Assembly (NCBI GenBank): GCA_029224465.1 | Contig: JAQXUQ010000024.1 | Span: forward strand, 1 to 64,000 | Direction: 5' to 3' | Origin: Bacillota bacterium | GTDB taxonomy: Bacteria > Bacillota > Clostridia > Lachnospirales > Lachnospiraceae | Length of the DNA stretch: 64,000 nt | Shown here: positions 25,100-33,804 of the stretch, piece after piece | Numbering within the stretch: the stretch's first letter is position 1 | Layout: every line of letters begins with the position of its first letter | Made by a program: the position numbers and the translations under genes | The notes under the pieces: model-generated | What the model saw: only the letters and a program-made list of their open reading frames with translations | What the model was told of the DNA's origin: nothing | Databases searched by the model: none

Positions 25100-26458
25100 A
25101 TGCACGCACTCTCCAAAACCGCCACAAAAAACATGACTTCCGGACCGATTGCAAAGCAGCTTCTTTTGTTTGCGCTGCCATTAATGGTCGGCAACATATT
25201 CCAGATGCTCTACAATACGGTCGACTCGGTGATTGTCGGCCAGTTTGTCGGAACGCAGGCCCTGGCCGCCGTCGGATCAACGACAATGATCATCAATATG
25301 GCCGTCTTTTTCTTCAACGGCTTCTCGGTCGGCGCCGGCGTCGTCATCAGTCAGTTCTTCGGAGCCGGCGACAGGAAAAACCTGCACCGCGCGGTGGAAA
25401 CGACGATGGCTGCGACGTTTGTGCTCTGCGGTGTTTTTACGGTGCTGTTCCTTCTGCTGGTACCGGGTATGCTGCGCTTCATGGCAACGCCGGACGATGT
25501 CTTCGCGCCGGCGTCCGTCTATCTGCGGATTTACTTCGCGGGTATCACCGGTCTTCTGATTTATAATATGGGCAGCGGCATCCTGCGGGCGGTCGGCGAT
25601 ACGACGCGGCCGTTGTTTTTCCTGATTCTGACGAGCATCATGAATATCGTTCTGGACCTTGTTTTTGTCATTCCGCTGCACATGGGCATTGCCGGCGCGG
25701 CGCTTGCGACAATTCTCTCGCAGGGGATTTCCGCGCTGCTGATTCTGCTGCTTCTGATCCGCAGCGATGATCTGTATCGCCTGACCTTCCGGGACCTTGG
25801 GTTCGACCGTAAGATTCTCGGGCAGATTTTCGCAATCGGGCTGCCGAACGCGATCCAGAGCGTTATTACCTCGTTTTCGAACGTCTTTGTACAGTCGTAT
25901 ATCAATTTCTTCGGCTCCCAGTGCATGGCGGGCTGGGCATGCTATAACAAAATCAATGATTTCATCATGCTGCCGATGAGCAGCATGGCCATGGCGTCAA
26001 CGACTTTTGTCAGTCAGAACTATGGCGCCGGCAAAACAGACCGCACGAACAAAGGCACCATCTGCTCCGTAGCCTTAACGCTTGTGATCACCGGCGCGAT
26101 CGCCACACTGATCTTTCTGTTTGCAGGCGCAGCAATCGCTCTGTTTACTTCGGATACTGCGGTGATTCATTTCGGCGTCAGATTTCTCCGGGTCAATGTG
26201 TATTTTCTGCTGTTCAACTGCATCAACCATGTACTGGCCGGTGCTCTGCGCGGCCGCGGCGATTCGACCGCTCCGATGCTGATCATGCTCCTGTCGTTTG
26301 TCGGTGTCCGGCAGATCTATCTGTATATCATCACGCGTTTTGTCGCGAACACAACGCTCCTTGTCGGCCTCGGATATCCGGTCGGCTGGACCGTCTGCGC
26401 GGTTATTGAAACTTCCTACTTCTTCCTGCGCTGGAACCGGAAAACGGAAGCGGGCTGA
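25100..26458 (+). CDS. MATE-family efflux transporter
   Basis: A cation-coupled multidrug or toxin exporter with 12 predicted helices in two halves. KQLLLFALPLMVGNIFQMLYNTVDSVIVGQF is the typical start, and SQFFGAGDRKNLHRAV and SQNYGAGKTDRTNKG are the matching loops of the two halves. I preferred ATG at 25100 (MHALSKTATKN) because AAGGA lies seven bases ahead, over 25085. The 452-residue length is normal. Substrate unknown. Confidence 0.92.
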   Translation: MHALSKTATKNMTSGPIAKQLLLFALPLMVGNIFQMLYNTVDSVIVGQFVGTQALAAVGSTTMIINMAVFFFNGFSVGAGVVISQFFGAGDRKNLHRAVETTMAATFVLCGVFTVLFLLLVPGMLRFMATPDDVFAPASVYLRIYFAGITGLLIYNMGSGILRAVGDTTRPLFFLILTSIMNIVLDLVFVIPLHMGIAGAALATILSQGISALLILLLLIRSDDLYRLTFRDLGFDRKILGQIFAIGLPNAIQSVITSFSNVFVQSYINFFGSQCMAGWACYNKINDFIMLPMSSMAMASTTFVSQNYGAGKTDRTNKGTICSVALTLVITGAIATLIFLFAGAAIALFTSDTAVIHFGVRFLRVNVYFLLFNCINHVLAGALRGRGDSTAPMLIMLLSFVGVRQIYLYIITRFVANTTLLVGLGYPVGWTVCAVIETSYFFLRWNRKTEAG

Positions 26459-26491
26459 TGCGAGCGCATACTGCCCGTGCCGGCAGCGCAC

Positions 26492-26513
26492 ATCTTTATA
26501 CAATCTTAACATC
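26492..26513 (+). promoter_or_regulatory. Candidate KdpE box before trkH
   Basis: ATCTTTATACA and ATCTTAACATC are 11-base direct repeats, the arrangement bound by OmpR/PhoB-type regulators. A -10 box TACAAT lies at 26553-26558, which puts the site about 62 bases before the start of transcription. A matching site lies at 30903-30924. KdpE is encoded in the same cluster. The link to KdpE is inference. Confidence 0.5.
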
Positions 26514-26582
26514 GCAGCATGGATAGCCTGTTTCCTTTTTATCGCAATAAGGTACAATATCAGGATGGAAGGGAGCCATTCT

Positions 26583-27911
26583 ATGTTCAGACATAAATAT
26601 TTGTACCGGTTATCCACGTTCCGGATTATTCTGCTATCCTTTGCGGGGGCTATTCTGACCGGCGCGCTTCTTCTGTGCCTTCCGTTCGCAAGAAGAGGTG
26701 CTCCTGTCAGTTTTCTCGACGCTTTATTTACCGCGACAAGCGCGGTCTGTGTAACCGGCCTTGTCGTCCGCGACACTTACCTCGGCTGGAGTATCTTCGG
26801 CCGTATCGTCATCATTTCTCTGATCCAGGTCGGCGGCATGGGCGTTGTGACCATTGCCATTCTGCTGGCGATTGTATCCGGCAAAAAGATTTCTCTGCGC
26901 CAGCGCACGCTCCTGAAAGACGCGATTTCGGAAGACCGCGTCGGCGGAATCTTACGGCTGACGTCGTTTATTCTGCGGTTTACGCTGTTTTGCGAGCTGG
27001 CAGGGACGCTTCTGATGCTGCCCGTCTTCAGCGGGACTTACGGCATCCGGCGGGGGCTGGGCTACGCTGTTTTCCATTCCATCTCCGCATTCTGCAACGC
27101 CGGCTTTGACCTGTCGGGCGGCAGAAGTCCTTACTCGTCTCTCACATGGTATGTGTCGAATCCTTTGATGAACCTGACCATCATGGGACTGATCGTGACC
27201 GGCGGGCTTGGTTTTGGCGTCATCGCGGATATCGGGCACCAGAAGCTGAAGATGCACCGTTACCGCCTGCAGACGAAGGTGGTCCTTTTTCAGACTGCGG
27301 TTCTGATTCTTCTACCTGCGCTCTACTTCTTCCTGTTTGAATGCAAAACAGGCCCTGTCGGCACCAGACTCCTGGAATCCTTCTTCCAGTCTGTGACGAC
27401 GAGAACCGCCGGCTTCAACACAATCGATCTGACGAAGCTCAGCGATTCCGGCATTATGCTCATGATCATTCTGATGCTGATCGGCGGCGCGCCGGGTTCC
27501 ACGGCAGGCGGCATGAAAACAACGACGTTCTTCGTCCTTCTCGCCTCGACATTCGCGGTATTCGGTTCGAAGCGGTCCGCTTCGGTTTTTCACCGGCGCA
27601 TTTCCGCGGAGACGATCCGGAAGGCAGCCGCTCTGTTCATGACATATATCACGTTGTTTTTACTTGCGGCGATGGTCATCAGCAGGCTCGAAGGGCTGCC
27701 GCTTCTTACCTGCATGTTTGAAACCGCGTCCGCGATCGGCACGGTCGGCCTGACGCTCGGCATCACGCCGCAGCTGGGCGCCGTGTCACATCTGATTCTG
27801 ATCTTCCTGATGTTTTTCGGAAGGGTCGGATGTCTTACGCTGATATTCGCGGCGATCCGCGGGCATCAGGAAACCGGTTTATATCCCGAGGAAGATCTTG
27901 CCATCGGTTAA
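26583..27911 (+). CDS. trkH: TrkH/KtrB-type potassium uptake membrane subunit
   Basis: Forms the K+ (or Na+-coupled K+) translocation pore with the cytoplasmic TrkA subunit encoded next. The 442-residue protein has the four pore-loop repeats; filter-like segments are SAVCVTGLVV, SAFCNAGFDL, TTRTAGFNTID and SAIGTVGLTLG. GGAPGSTAGGMKTTT is the family's conserved loop after the third repeat. ATG at 26583 follows AGGGAG by seven bases. It heads the cluster trkH, trkA, kdpD-like, kdpE. Confidence 0.94.
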   Translation: MFRHKYLYRLSTFRIILLSFAGAILTGALLLCLPFARRGAPVSFLDALFTATSAVCVTGLVVRDTYLGWSIFGRIVIISLIQVGGMGVVTIAILLAIVSGKKISLRQRTLLKDAISEDRVGGILRLTSFILRFTLFCELAGTLLMLPVFSGTYGIRRGLGYAVFHSISAFCNAGFDLSGGRSPYSSLTWYVSNPLMNLTIMGLIVTGGLGFGVIADIGHQKLKMHRYRLQTKVVLFQTAVLILLPALYFFLFECKTGPVGTRLLESFFQSVTTRTAGFNTIDLTKLSDSGIMLMIILMLIGGAPGSTAGGMKTTTFFVLLASTFAVFGSKRSASVFHRRISAETIRKAAALFMTYITLFLLAAMVISRLEGLPLLTCMFETASAIGTVGLTLGITPQLGAVSHLILIFLMFFGRVGCLTLIFAAIRGHQETGLYPEEDLAIG

Positions 27912-27948
27912 TGTTAACGTATAACTTCTGCCATCGGTTGAAGTAACG
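27900..27948 (+). repeat. Short direct repeat at the trkH/trkA junction
   Basis: GCCATCGGTTAATGTTAACG (27900-27919) recurs as GCCATCGGTTGAAGTAACG (27930-27948) with a 30-base period. It spans the trkH stop and looks like a small tandem duplication. Confidence 0.6.
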
Positions 27949-27967
27949 CAAAATGGAGGTATCTGTT

Positions 27968-28615
27968 ATGAAATCAATTCTGCTGATCGGTCTCGGCCGT
28001 TTCGGCCGCCATACGGCAATGAAGCTGCAGTCGCTCGGCCATGAAGTCATGGCTGTCGACAAGCAGGAAGGGCGCGTGTCCGCCATCCTGCCTTTTGTGA
28101 CAAACGCGCTCATCGGCGACAGCACAAGGCAGGACTTTCTGGCGTCGCTGGGTGTGCGCGACTATGATCTTTGCATCGTCGCGATCGGTGACGACTTTCA
28201 GAGCTCTCTCGAGACAACCTCTCTGTTAAAGGAACTGGGCGCAAAGAAGGTCGTCTCCCGCGCTTCCCGCGACGTTCACGCAAAGTTTCTTCTGCGCAAC
28301 GGCGCGGACGAGGTTGTCTACCCGGAGAAGCAGGTCGCGGAGTGGACTGCTCTGCGCTACAGCTCGGATCATCTGTTTGATTACTTCTCGATGGGTGACG
28401 GGTACGCGGTCATGGAGATCGAGGTACCGCTTGCATGGATCGGCAAAACGATCGGCGAGCTGGACATCCGCAACCACTTCCGCATTAATATCATGGCGGC
28501 CAAAACAGACGGTAAGATCGACATGCAGATCACAAACAATACGGAATTCACCGGCAGAGAAAAGCTGCTTGTACTCGGAAAGGATGCGGACATTCAGAAA
28601 TGTTTTCACGACTGA
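27968..28615 (+). CDS. trkA: TrkA/KtrA-type potassium channel regulatory subunit
   Basis: Cytoplasmic RCK protein that gates the TrkH pore in response to nucleotides. The 215-residue product has one Rossmann domain, SILLIGLGRFGRHTA with GxGxxG and the acidic AVDKQE at the end of the second strand, and one C-terminal RCK-C domain (EVPLAWIGKTIGELDI). ATG at 27968 follows GGAGG. A single-RCK layout matches KtrA/TrkA of Gram-positives rather than the double TrkA of E. coli. It overlaps the next gene by 16 bases. Confidence 0.93.
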   Translation: MKSILLIGLGRFGRHTAMKLQSLGHEVMAVDKQEGRVSAILPFVTNALIGDSTRQDFLASLGVRDYDLCIVAIGDDFQSSLETTSLLKELGAKKVVSRASRDVHAKFLLRNGADEVVYPEKQVAEWTALRYSSDHLFDYFSMGDGYAVMEIEVPLAWIGKTIGELDIRNHFRINIMAAKTDGKIDMQITNNTEFTGREKLLVLGKDADIQKCFHD

Positions 28616-30186
28616 CCACGTGGCTTCTCGGAAACGCGCTGCATCCGGAAAACGCTCCGGAACAGGCGCGCTTCAAATATAAAGACGCGTTTTCGATCGC
28701 CGGCATTATCGGTGCTGTTACCCTGCTCGGTCTTCTGATCCATTATCTCGGCTTTTCCGATGTTTCGGTGATTACGCTGTACATTCTGGCTGTGCAGATC
28801 ATCGCGGTCCGGGTCAGCGGCCGGATCAGCAATGCGGTCGTTTCTCTTCTGTGCGTTGCGATTTACAACTTTTTCTTTACGGATCCCAAGTATACGCTCC
28901 TTGCTTACGATCCCGATTATCCGATGACATTTGTCATCATGTTTATCGTTTCTTTCCTTGCCGGCTCCCTCGCGGACAAGCTCAAGCGCATGGCAGGACA
29001 ATCCGAGCGCAACCGCTACCGCACGCAGATTCTGTATGACACCAGTCAGCTGTTAAACAAAGCTCTGGTGTCGCAGGAGGCAGCCGAAGTACTGGGCGTA
29101 CAGCTGCACAAGCTCCTCGACAGGGACACGGTGGTGGCCTGTATGGATGAAGAAGGAAAGATTACCTGCCGCTATTATCCGGACACCTGCCGCTCGACCT
29201 TTGACGGGCAGGCGGATCAGGACGCGCTGGTCTGGTCCATCAAAAGCCGCTCAAAATCCGGTTCGGAGACGTCCGTCTATCCCGGCGCCCGCTGCACCTA
29301 CGCACCGCTATATCAGGGAAGTCATACGTATGGGGCTGTCGGTGTTTTGCCGGGCGACGCAGGACTCGATGAGTTCCAGGAAAGCATCATGAGCGCGATC
29401 ATCAGTCAGTGCGAGCTTGCGATGGAAAACATCCGCTCCGTCAAGGAAAAGGAAGACGCGGCAATGAAAGCGCAGAATGAGAAGCTCCGCGCCGATCTTC
29501 TGCGTTCGATTTCGCATGATCTGCGGACGCCGCTGACTTCGATTTCCGGAAACGCGAGCATGCTGATGAATTCGGAGCAGACTTTTGATGCGGCTACGCG
29601 CCGGCAGCTCTATACCGACATTTACGACGATTCGATCTGGCTGGTCAATCTGGTCGAAAACCTGCTTGCCATCAGCCGTGTGCAAAACGGCACCATGCAG
29701 CTGCGGACGACGACGGAAGTGCTGGATGATGTGATCGACGAAGCGCTGCGCCATATTGACCGGCACGTGCAGGAGCATAAGCTGACGGTCCGGAAAAGTT
29801 CCGAAATCATTCTGGCGAAGATGGATGTCCATCTGATTGTGCAGGTCATCATCAATATCGTGAACAACGCGGTCAAATATACGCCGGCTGGCTCGGAGAT
29901 CATCGTATCCACAAGCCGGAAACAAAACATGGCCTACATCACCATTCAGGACAACGGCGGGGGAATTCCGGAGGAAGAGCGGCCACATCTGTTCGAAATG
30001 TTTTACAATGGAACCAAGGAAGTAGCGGACGCGAGAAAGAGTATGGGGCTGGGGCTCGCGCTCTGCAAATCCATTGTGGAAGCACATGGCGGCAGCATCT
30101 TTGAAAAGAATGTGGTGCCGCATGGGGCGGCGTTTGTTTTCACGCTTCCTACGGAGGAAATACCGGATGGCGAACAGAAAGTGTAA
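28600..30186 (+). CDS. kdpD: KdpD-like sensor histidine kinase lacking the N-terminal KdpD domain
   Basis: The 528-residue protein matches the C-terminal half of KdpD: four membrane helices between residues 32 and 122 (DUF4118), a GAF-like domain (150-285), then HisKA with His306 in SISHDLRTPLTS, an N box INIVNNAVKYT, and G boxes DNGGGIPEE and GLGLALCKSI. The usual KdpD/Usp N-terminal domains are absent. In E. coli KdpD senses K+ limitation and phosphorylates KdpE. Here it is linked to Trk/Ktr genes, not to kdpFABC. Start overlaps trkA; stop overlaps kdpE. Confidence 0.9.
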   Translation: MFSRLTTWLLGNALHPENAPEQARFKYKDAFSIAGIIGAVTLLGLLIHYLGFSDVSVITLYILAVQIIAVRVSGRISNAVVSLLCVAIYNFFFTDPKYTLLAYDPDYPMTFVIMFIVSFLAGSLADKLKRMAGQSERNRYRTQILYDTSQLLNKALVSQEAAEVLGVQLHKLLDRDTVVACMDEEGKITCRYYPDTCRSTFDGQADQDALVWSIKSRSKSGSETSVYPGARCTYAPLYQGSHTYGAVGVLPGDAGLDEFQESIMSAIISQCELAMENIRSVKEKEDAAMKAQNEKLRADLLRSISHDLRTPLTSISGNASMLMNSEQTFDAATRRQLYTDIYDDSIWLVNLVENLLAISRVQNGTMQLRTTTEVLDDVIDEALRHIDRHVQEHKLTVRKSSEIILAKMDVHLIVQVIINIVNNAVKYTPAGSEIIVSTSRKQNMAYITIQDNGGGIPEEERPHLFEMFYNGTKEVADARKSMGLGLALCKSIVEAHGGSIFEKNVVPHGAAFVFTLPTEEIPDGEQKV

Positions 30187-30874
30187 CATACTTGTCATAG
30201 AAGATGATCCGCAGATCCGAAAGCTGATGGCGACGTCTCTGACTGCGGAGGGGTACGGCGTCGAAACGGCGTACAACGGGACGCACGGGCTGCAGTCGCT
30301 GCGCCAGAACCACGTCGATATCTGTCTGCTGGATCTTGGACTTCCGGATATGGACGGGGTTTCGATCATCACCAAAGTACGCAGCTTCAGCAATCTGCCG
30401 ATCATCGTCGTCAGCGCGCGGAGCGAGGATTCGGACAAAATCGGCGCGCTGGACGCCGGCGCGGACGATTATCTGACGAAACCTTTTTCCGTGGAAGAGC
30501 TGATGGCGCGGATCCGGGTCGCGCAGCGCAGGATTGCCGCGCAGCTGCAGTCTGATGGGAATGAGGAAAACGCAGTCTTCCATAATGGTGACCTGACGAT
30601 TGACTATGTTTCGGGCTGCGTCTATCTTGCGGGGAAGGAACTGCAGCTGACGCCGATCGAATACAGGCTTTTGTGTCTCCTCGCGAGGAACGAGGGGCGC
30701 GTGCTGACGCACACTTACATCACCGATCATATCTGGGGCAATTCTCTGGATTCGGATGTGGCTTCGCTCCGGGTCTTCATGGCTTCTCTTCGCAAGAAAA
30801 TCGAGAAGGACACCTCCCATCCCCGCTATATTCAGACACATGTCGGGATCGGGTACAGGATGATCAAGCAGTAG
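30167..30874 (+). CDS. kdpE: KdpE-type response regulator
   Basis: A 235-residue OmpR/PhoB-family regulator. The receiver has the acidic pair E12-D13-D14, phospho-acceptor Asp56 (CLLDLGLPD) and the conserved Lys in YLTKPFS. The C-terminal winged helix ends VFMASLRKKIEKDTSHPRYI and TH-V-GIGYRM, close to KdpE. ATG at 30167 follows GGAGG by nine bases and overlaps the kinase. Probable targets are the two direct-repeat sites at 26492 and 30903. Confidence 0.92.
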   Translation: MANRKCNILVIEDDPQIRKLMATSLTAEGYGVETAYNGTHGLQSLRQNHVDICLLDLGLPDMDGVSIITKVRSFSNLPIIVVSARSEDSDKIGALDAGADDYLTKPFSVEELMARIRVAQRRIAAQLQSDGNEENAVFHNGDLTIDYVSGCVYLAGKELQLTPIEYRLLCLLARNEGRVLTHTYITDHIWGNSLDSDVASLRVFMASLRKKIEKDTSHPRYIQTHVGIGYRMIKQ

Positions 30875-30902
30875 GGCGACGGCTCGTCCGCGCGGCGCGG
30901 GC

Positions 30903-30924
30903 ATCTTTGCGAAATCTTAATACT
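30903..30924 (+). promoter_or_regulatory. Candidate KdpE box before the 26-residue peptide gene
   Basis: ATCTTTGCGAA and ATCTTAATACT repeat with an 11-base period, as at 26492. The -10 box TATACT lies at 30940-30945, so the repeats take the place of a -35 box, as in PhoB-type activated promoters. Confidence 0.5.
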
Positions 30925-30995
30925 GCCGGATTCAATCCTTATACTGGATTTATCTCCTCTGTGTGACAATGTAATCATAAGAGGAGGAAACAGTA

Positions 30996-31076
30996 ATGGG
31001 TAACGTTGTATTATTCGTTATGGTTGTTGCATGCGGGATCTGGATGTATTCGGTTGTAGCACGCATTTTTCATTGA
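30996..31076 (+). CDS. 26-residue single-helix membrane peptide, KdpF-like in size
   Basis: ATG at 30996 has a strong GAGGAGG seven bases upstream. The peptide begins MGNVVLFVMVVACGIW and ends VVARIFH: one hydrophobic helix and a basic end. KdpF, the small stabilising subunit of the Kdp ATPase, is about 29 residues with a similar form, but no kdpA, kdpB or kdpC follows. It has its own candidate KdpE-controlled promoter and may be a regulatory micropeptide for the potassium transporter. Role is inference. Confidence 0.55.
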   Translation: MGNVVLFVMVVACGIWMYSVVARIFH

Positions 31077-31321
31077 ATGAAAATTTTAGCGTCACGAGGA
31101 AATCGCTGTTAGGGCAGTCGCACGAGCAATGTCACGCTCCCTCCGTATCGACATCCCTCCTGATAAATGGATATTTCATAGGCACAGGAATTCTTCCGCC
31201 GATCGCCTCACGATAAATGTTCTATTGAAATCCAAAGGTCGTATTTTAATACTTTTGCATATTACTCCCGAAAAACCTATAATATCAGTAATTACATTTT
31301 TCTTTTTGGGGGGAATATACA
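31077..31321 (+). other. Non-coding stretch with a promoter
   Basis: I see no gene in these 245 bases. A clear promoter, TTGCAT (31255-31260), 17-base spacer, TATAAT (31278-31283), reads into the next gene. Confidence 0.6.
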
Positions 31322-31716
31322 ATGAAAAAAATCAGGCTGTTCCGGTTTCTGCTGCAAGTGTCACGCAGGCAGTTTCTGCTTCTTCCCTGACTCCTGCTCA
31401 GGCAGTACAGCAGGCATTTGCTCACTATGTTCAGGCGGGTTTGGATCAGAATACGGCACTTGCAAAAGTGCAGCAGAATCAGGCCAGAATAATCACTCTT
31501 TCCGATGACGCTTCTATTGCAGCTTTTGTTCAGAGTGACTTGGGATCAAAAGTTGCTGTACCTGCTTCCAGTGTTGCCACCGCTTCTTCTCTCACACCGG
31601 AGGCAGTCGTTCAGCAGGCTTACGCGCAGCTCATCCGGCAGGGGATGACTTCTGACCAAGCTATGGCAGCTATTAATGCCAATCTGCCGGCACTGCTCAA
31701 AAATGCAGGTCTGTAA
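31322..31716 (+). CDS. Ala/Gln-rich two-repeat protein with a frame break in an A7 tract after the start
   Basis: A strong promoter and GGGGGGA eight bases ahead point to ATG 31322, but that frame stops after 22 codons. The long open frame is one base away and would be joined if the seven-A run at 31325-31331 held eight, giving MKKNQAVPVSAASVTQAV. The product, about 130 residues, has two repeats beginning SSLTPAQAVQQAFAHYVQAG and SSLTPEAVVQQAYAQLIRQG. No family recognised. Slippage, phase variation, mutation or a sequence error could each explain it. The double hairpin that follows closes the unit. Confidence 0.5.
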
Positions 31717-31734
31717 AAATAAAAAAATATATTC

Positions 31735-31797
31735 TCCGCCTCCCGGGGTATTTCGGGAGGCGGCATGTATTCAGGAGCTGGCTGCCAGCTCTTTTTT
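31735..31797 (+). terminator. Double hairpin terminator
   Basis: CCGCCTCCCG/CGGGAGGCGG forms a first stem; GAGCTGG (31775-31781) and CCAGCTC (31785-31791) form the second, followed by TTTTTT. This is a textbook intrinsic terminator. Confidence 0.85.
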
Positions 31798-31961
31798 ATT
31801 TTGTCTCTCTGTGCTGGAAATATTACTGATTTAGGAGGAAATCTTTGTCGGAGGCAAATGTCTCGCTCCATCGATTTTGCTATTTCACTTGACAGATGGA
31901 ATCCTGTATAATATCTCCGATATGTTGTTACGAAAAGAATCGAAAAGGAGACAAATAATAA

Positions 31962-32897
31962 ATGAGAATCGCAGTACCCTATGAGGACGGCCGGATCTTC
32001 CGGCATTTCGGAAGGACGCAGCAGTTCAAGATCTATGATACAGACGACAGCACTGTCCTCCATGCAGAAGTCATGGGAACTGATGGCGTGAGCCATGAGG
32101 CATTGGCGGTTGTTCTGGCAGGAAATGGAGTTGATGTGCTGATCTGCGGCGGCCTCGGTGATGGCGCAATGTCCGCGCTGCAGGAAGCCGGAATCCGGGT
32201 TGTATCCGGTGCATCCGGAGATGCTGATGCGGCTGTAGCTGCATTTCTTGATGGCAGCCTGAGAAGTGAAGGTGTCAATTGCAGTCACGACGAGGATGAC
32301 GCGGAAGAATCCCGCGGCTGCTCCGATGATAAGTCCTGCGGCTGCGACGGCTGCTCCGATGAGGACTCCTGCGGCTGCGGCGGCTGCTCCGGCGAAGACT
32401 CCTGCGGCTGCGGCGATGACTGCGAGAGCGGCTGCTGCGGCAGCTGCGGGCACTATGAGCCGGACTTCGATGGCCCGAACATCGGCAAAACAGTCCGCGT
32501 CCACTACGAGGGCACTCTGGATGACGGCACCTGTTTTGACTCCTCGTATGAGAGAAACGAGCCCCTGTCTTTCGTCTGCGGAAGCGGCAGAATGATCCAC
32601 GGATTTGATAAGGCTGTCGCGCTCATGCATGCAGGCGATGTCATCAACATTCATCTCACACCGGAGGAAGCTTACGGAGAAGCGGATCCTGCCGCAATAA
32701 TCACAATGCCGATCGCAAATCTGCCCGGCTCGGAAGAGATCGGGATCGGTGAGCATGTGTATCTTTCCGCGCCGGACGGGCAGAGCTTTCCTGTAACTGT
32801 TGTCGCAAAAGACGAAACAAATATCACTTTCGACGCGAACCATGAGCTTGCCGGAAAAGCTTTAAACTTCAAAATTGAGCTGCTGGACGTCGAGTGA
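31962..32897 (+). CDS. Fusion of a NifX/NifB-type domain, a Cys-rich metal-binding linker and a SlyD-like prolyl isomerase
   Basis: Residues 1-100 are a dinitrogenase-cofactor-biosynthesis domain (MRIAVPYEDGRIFRHFG, then VDVLICGGLGDGA), the family that binds iron-sulfur clusters or Fe-Mo precursors. Residues 107-162 hold 14 cysteines in three copies of an 11-residue unit, C-S-x-x-x-S-C-G-C-x-G. Residues 172-311 are an FKBP of the SlyD type, with KTVRVHYEGTLDDG, FVCGSGRMIHGFDKA and the insert-in-flap region. SlyD handles metals for hydrogenase in other bacteria, so a metallochaperone with folding activity is a reasonable inference. ATG at 31962 follows AAGGAG. Stands alone. Confidence 0.85.
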   Translation: MRIAVPYEDGRIFRHFGRTQQFKIYDTDDSTVLHAEVMGTDGVSHEALAVVLAGNGVDVLICGGLGDGAMSALQEAGIRVVSGASGDADAAVAAFLDGSLRSEGVNCSHDEDDAEESRGCSDDKSCGCDGCSDEDSCGCGGCSGEDSCGCGDDCESGCCGSCGHYEPDFDGPNIGKTVRVHYEGTLDDGTCFDSSYERNEPLSFVCGSGRMIHGFDKAVALMHAGDVINIHLTPEEAYGEADPAAIITMPIANLPGSEEIGIGEHVYLSAPDGQSFPVTVVAKDETNITFDANHELAGKALNFKIELLDVE

Positions 32898-33004
32898 TAC
32901 GCAAGACGCCAAATCCAACTGCCGGCAGAAAGCACCGGAGCCGAATGCGGGCGAAAGATGCCGGAGCTGAATAACGGCGAACGTATCGTCAAATAATTTA
33001 TAGT

Positions 33005-33024
33005 GCGGGGCAGCGCTGCCCCGC
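33005..33024. terminator. Perfect 20-base palindrome between convergent genes
   Basis: GCGGGGCAGCGCTGCCCCGC is self-complementary and lies between the fusion gene and the LUD gene. It is followed by GTTTATTT on the plus strand. Likely a bidirectional terminator. Confidence 0.75.
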
Positions 33025-33031
33025 GTTTATT

Positions 33032-33682
33032 TCAAAACCCCAGCGTTTCGCCAATCAGGATAACCTTAATCCTTCCGTTCTTCGAGTCATTTCTTGTTAT
33101 GACGATATTATTACAGATAGAATCCGGGCTGTTGCAGTTGCCGCACATGCCGGTTACTTTGCAGGGCGTATGAATGTCAAATCTCTGCGCATTGATCGGC
33201 GCGGCTGTATGTCTTGCCCGTGCAACTGCGTCTTCCAGCGTAGCCGCTGCTTTGTCCATGGACGCAAGCACAATTACGCTCTTCGGTCCATACAGCAGTG
33301 CCGCGAGCCGGTTTCCGTTGCCATCGATGTTCACAAGCTGTCCGTCTTCACTGAAAGCGTTTGTCCCCATAATGTAAACGTCTGTGTCAAAAGCCTGCAG
33401 ATAAGCTGCTCTCCGCTCCTGTGGCGTAACAGCCCTGGATCTGTCGATAAATGTTACTTCGCCGCGCTTCTCTCTTTCCCGCAAAGCATCAAACACGCCG
33501 ATCTGCGCCGCCGTCATGGTGCCTCCATTTGCCACTTTTGCGCCGTCCGGGATCAGCTCCATGACTTTTGCGAGCGCCTGCCTGCCGTCCTTGGCATAGA
33601 AAGCCTGCATGTGCCGGCGTTCGAATGCTTTGATGAGGGAGGCTGCGTATTTTTCATTTCTTGTTTCCGTAAATTCGTTCAT
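33032..33682 (-). CDS. LUD-domain protein (LutC/YkgG-like)
   Basis: The 216-residue protein has the LUD layout: KVANGGTMTAAQIG near residue 53, ALREREKRGEVTFIDR, then TDVYIMGTNAFSEDGQLVNIDGNGNR, the family's central signature, and LASMDKAA. Four cysteines near the end (C-x5-C-x2-C-x7-C in TPCKVTGMCGNCNSPDSIC) may bind a metal or cluster. LUD proteins take part in L-lactate oxidation with LutA and LutB, but neither is present here. Stand-alone LUD proteins of this kind are frequent in clostridia and uncharacterised. Confidence 0.85.
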   Translation of the reverse strand: MNEFTETRNEKYAASLIKAFERRHMQAFYAKDGRQALAKVMELIPDGAKVANGGTMTAAQIGVFDALREREKRGEVTFIDRSRAVTPQERRAAYLQAFDTDVYIMGTNAFSEDGQLVNIDGNGNRLAALLYGPKSVIVLASMDKAAATLEDAVARARHTAAPINAQRFDIHTPCKVTGMCGNCNSPDSICNNIVITRNDSKNGRIKVILIGETLGF

Positions 33683-33804
33683 GCTGAAGAATACTCCTTT
33701 GCAGATACCTGTGTAATTTCAATTGCGATCATTTATCCTATTATAAACCCAAAGCTGTTCTATAATATAAGTATCTGCATGTCATTCAAACCGGAGGTGA
33801 TCCT

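Noticed and set aside
30996-31076. Calling the micropeptide kdpF
   Set aside because: No kdpA, kdpB or kdpC follows; only size and helix agree.
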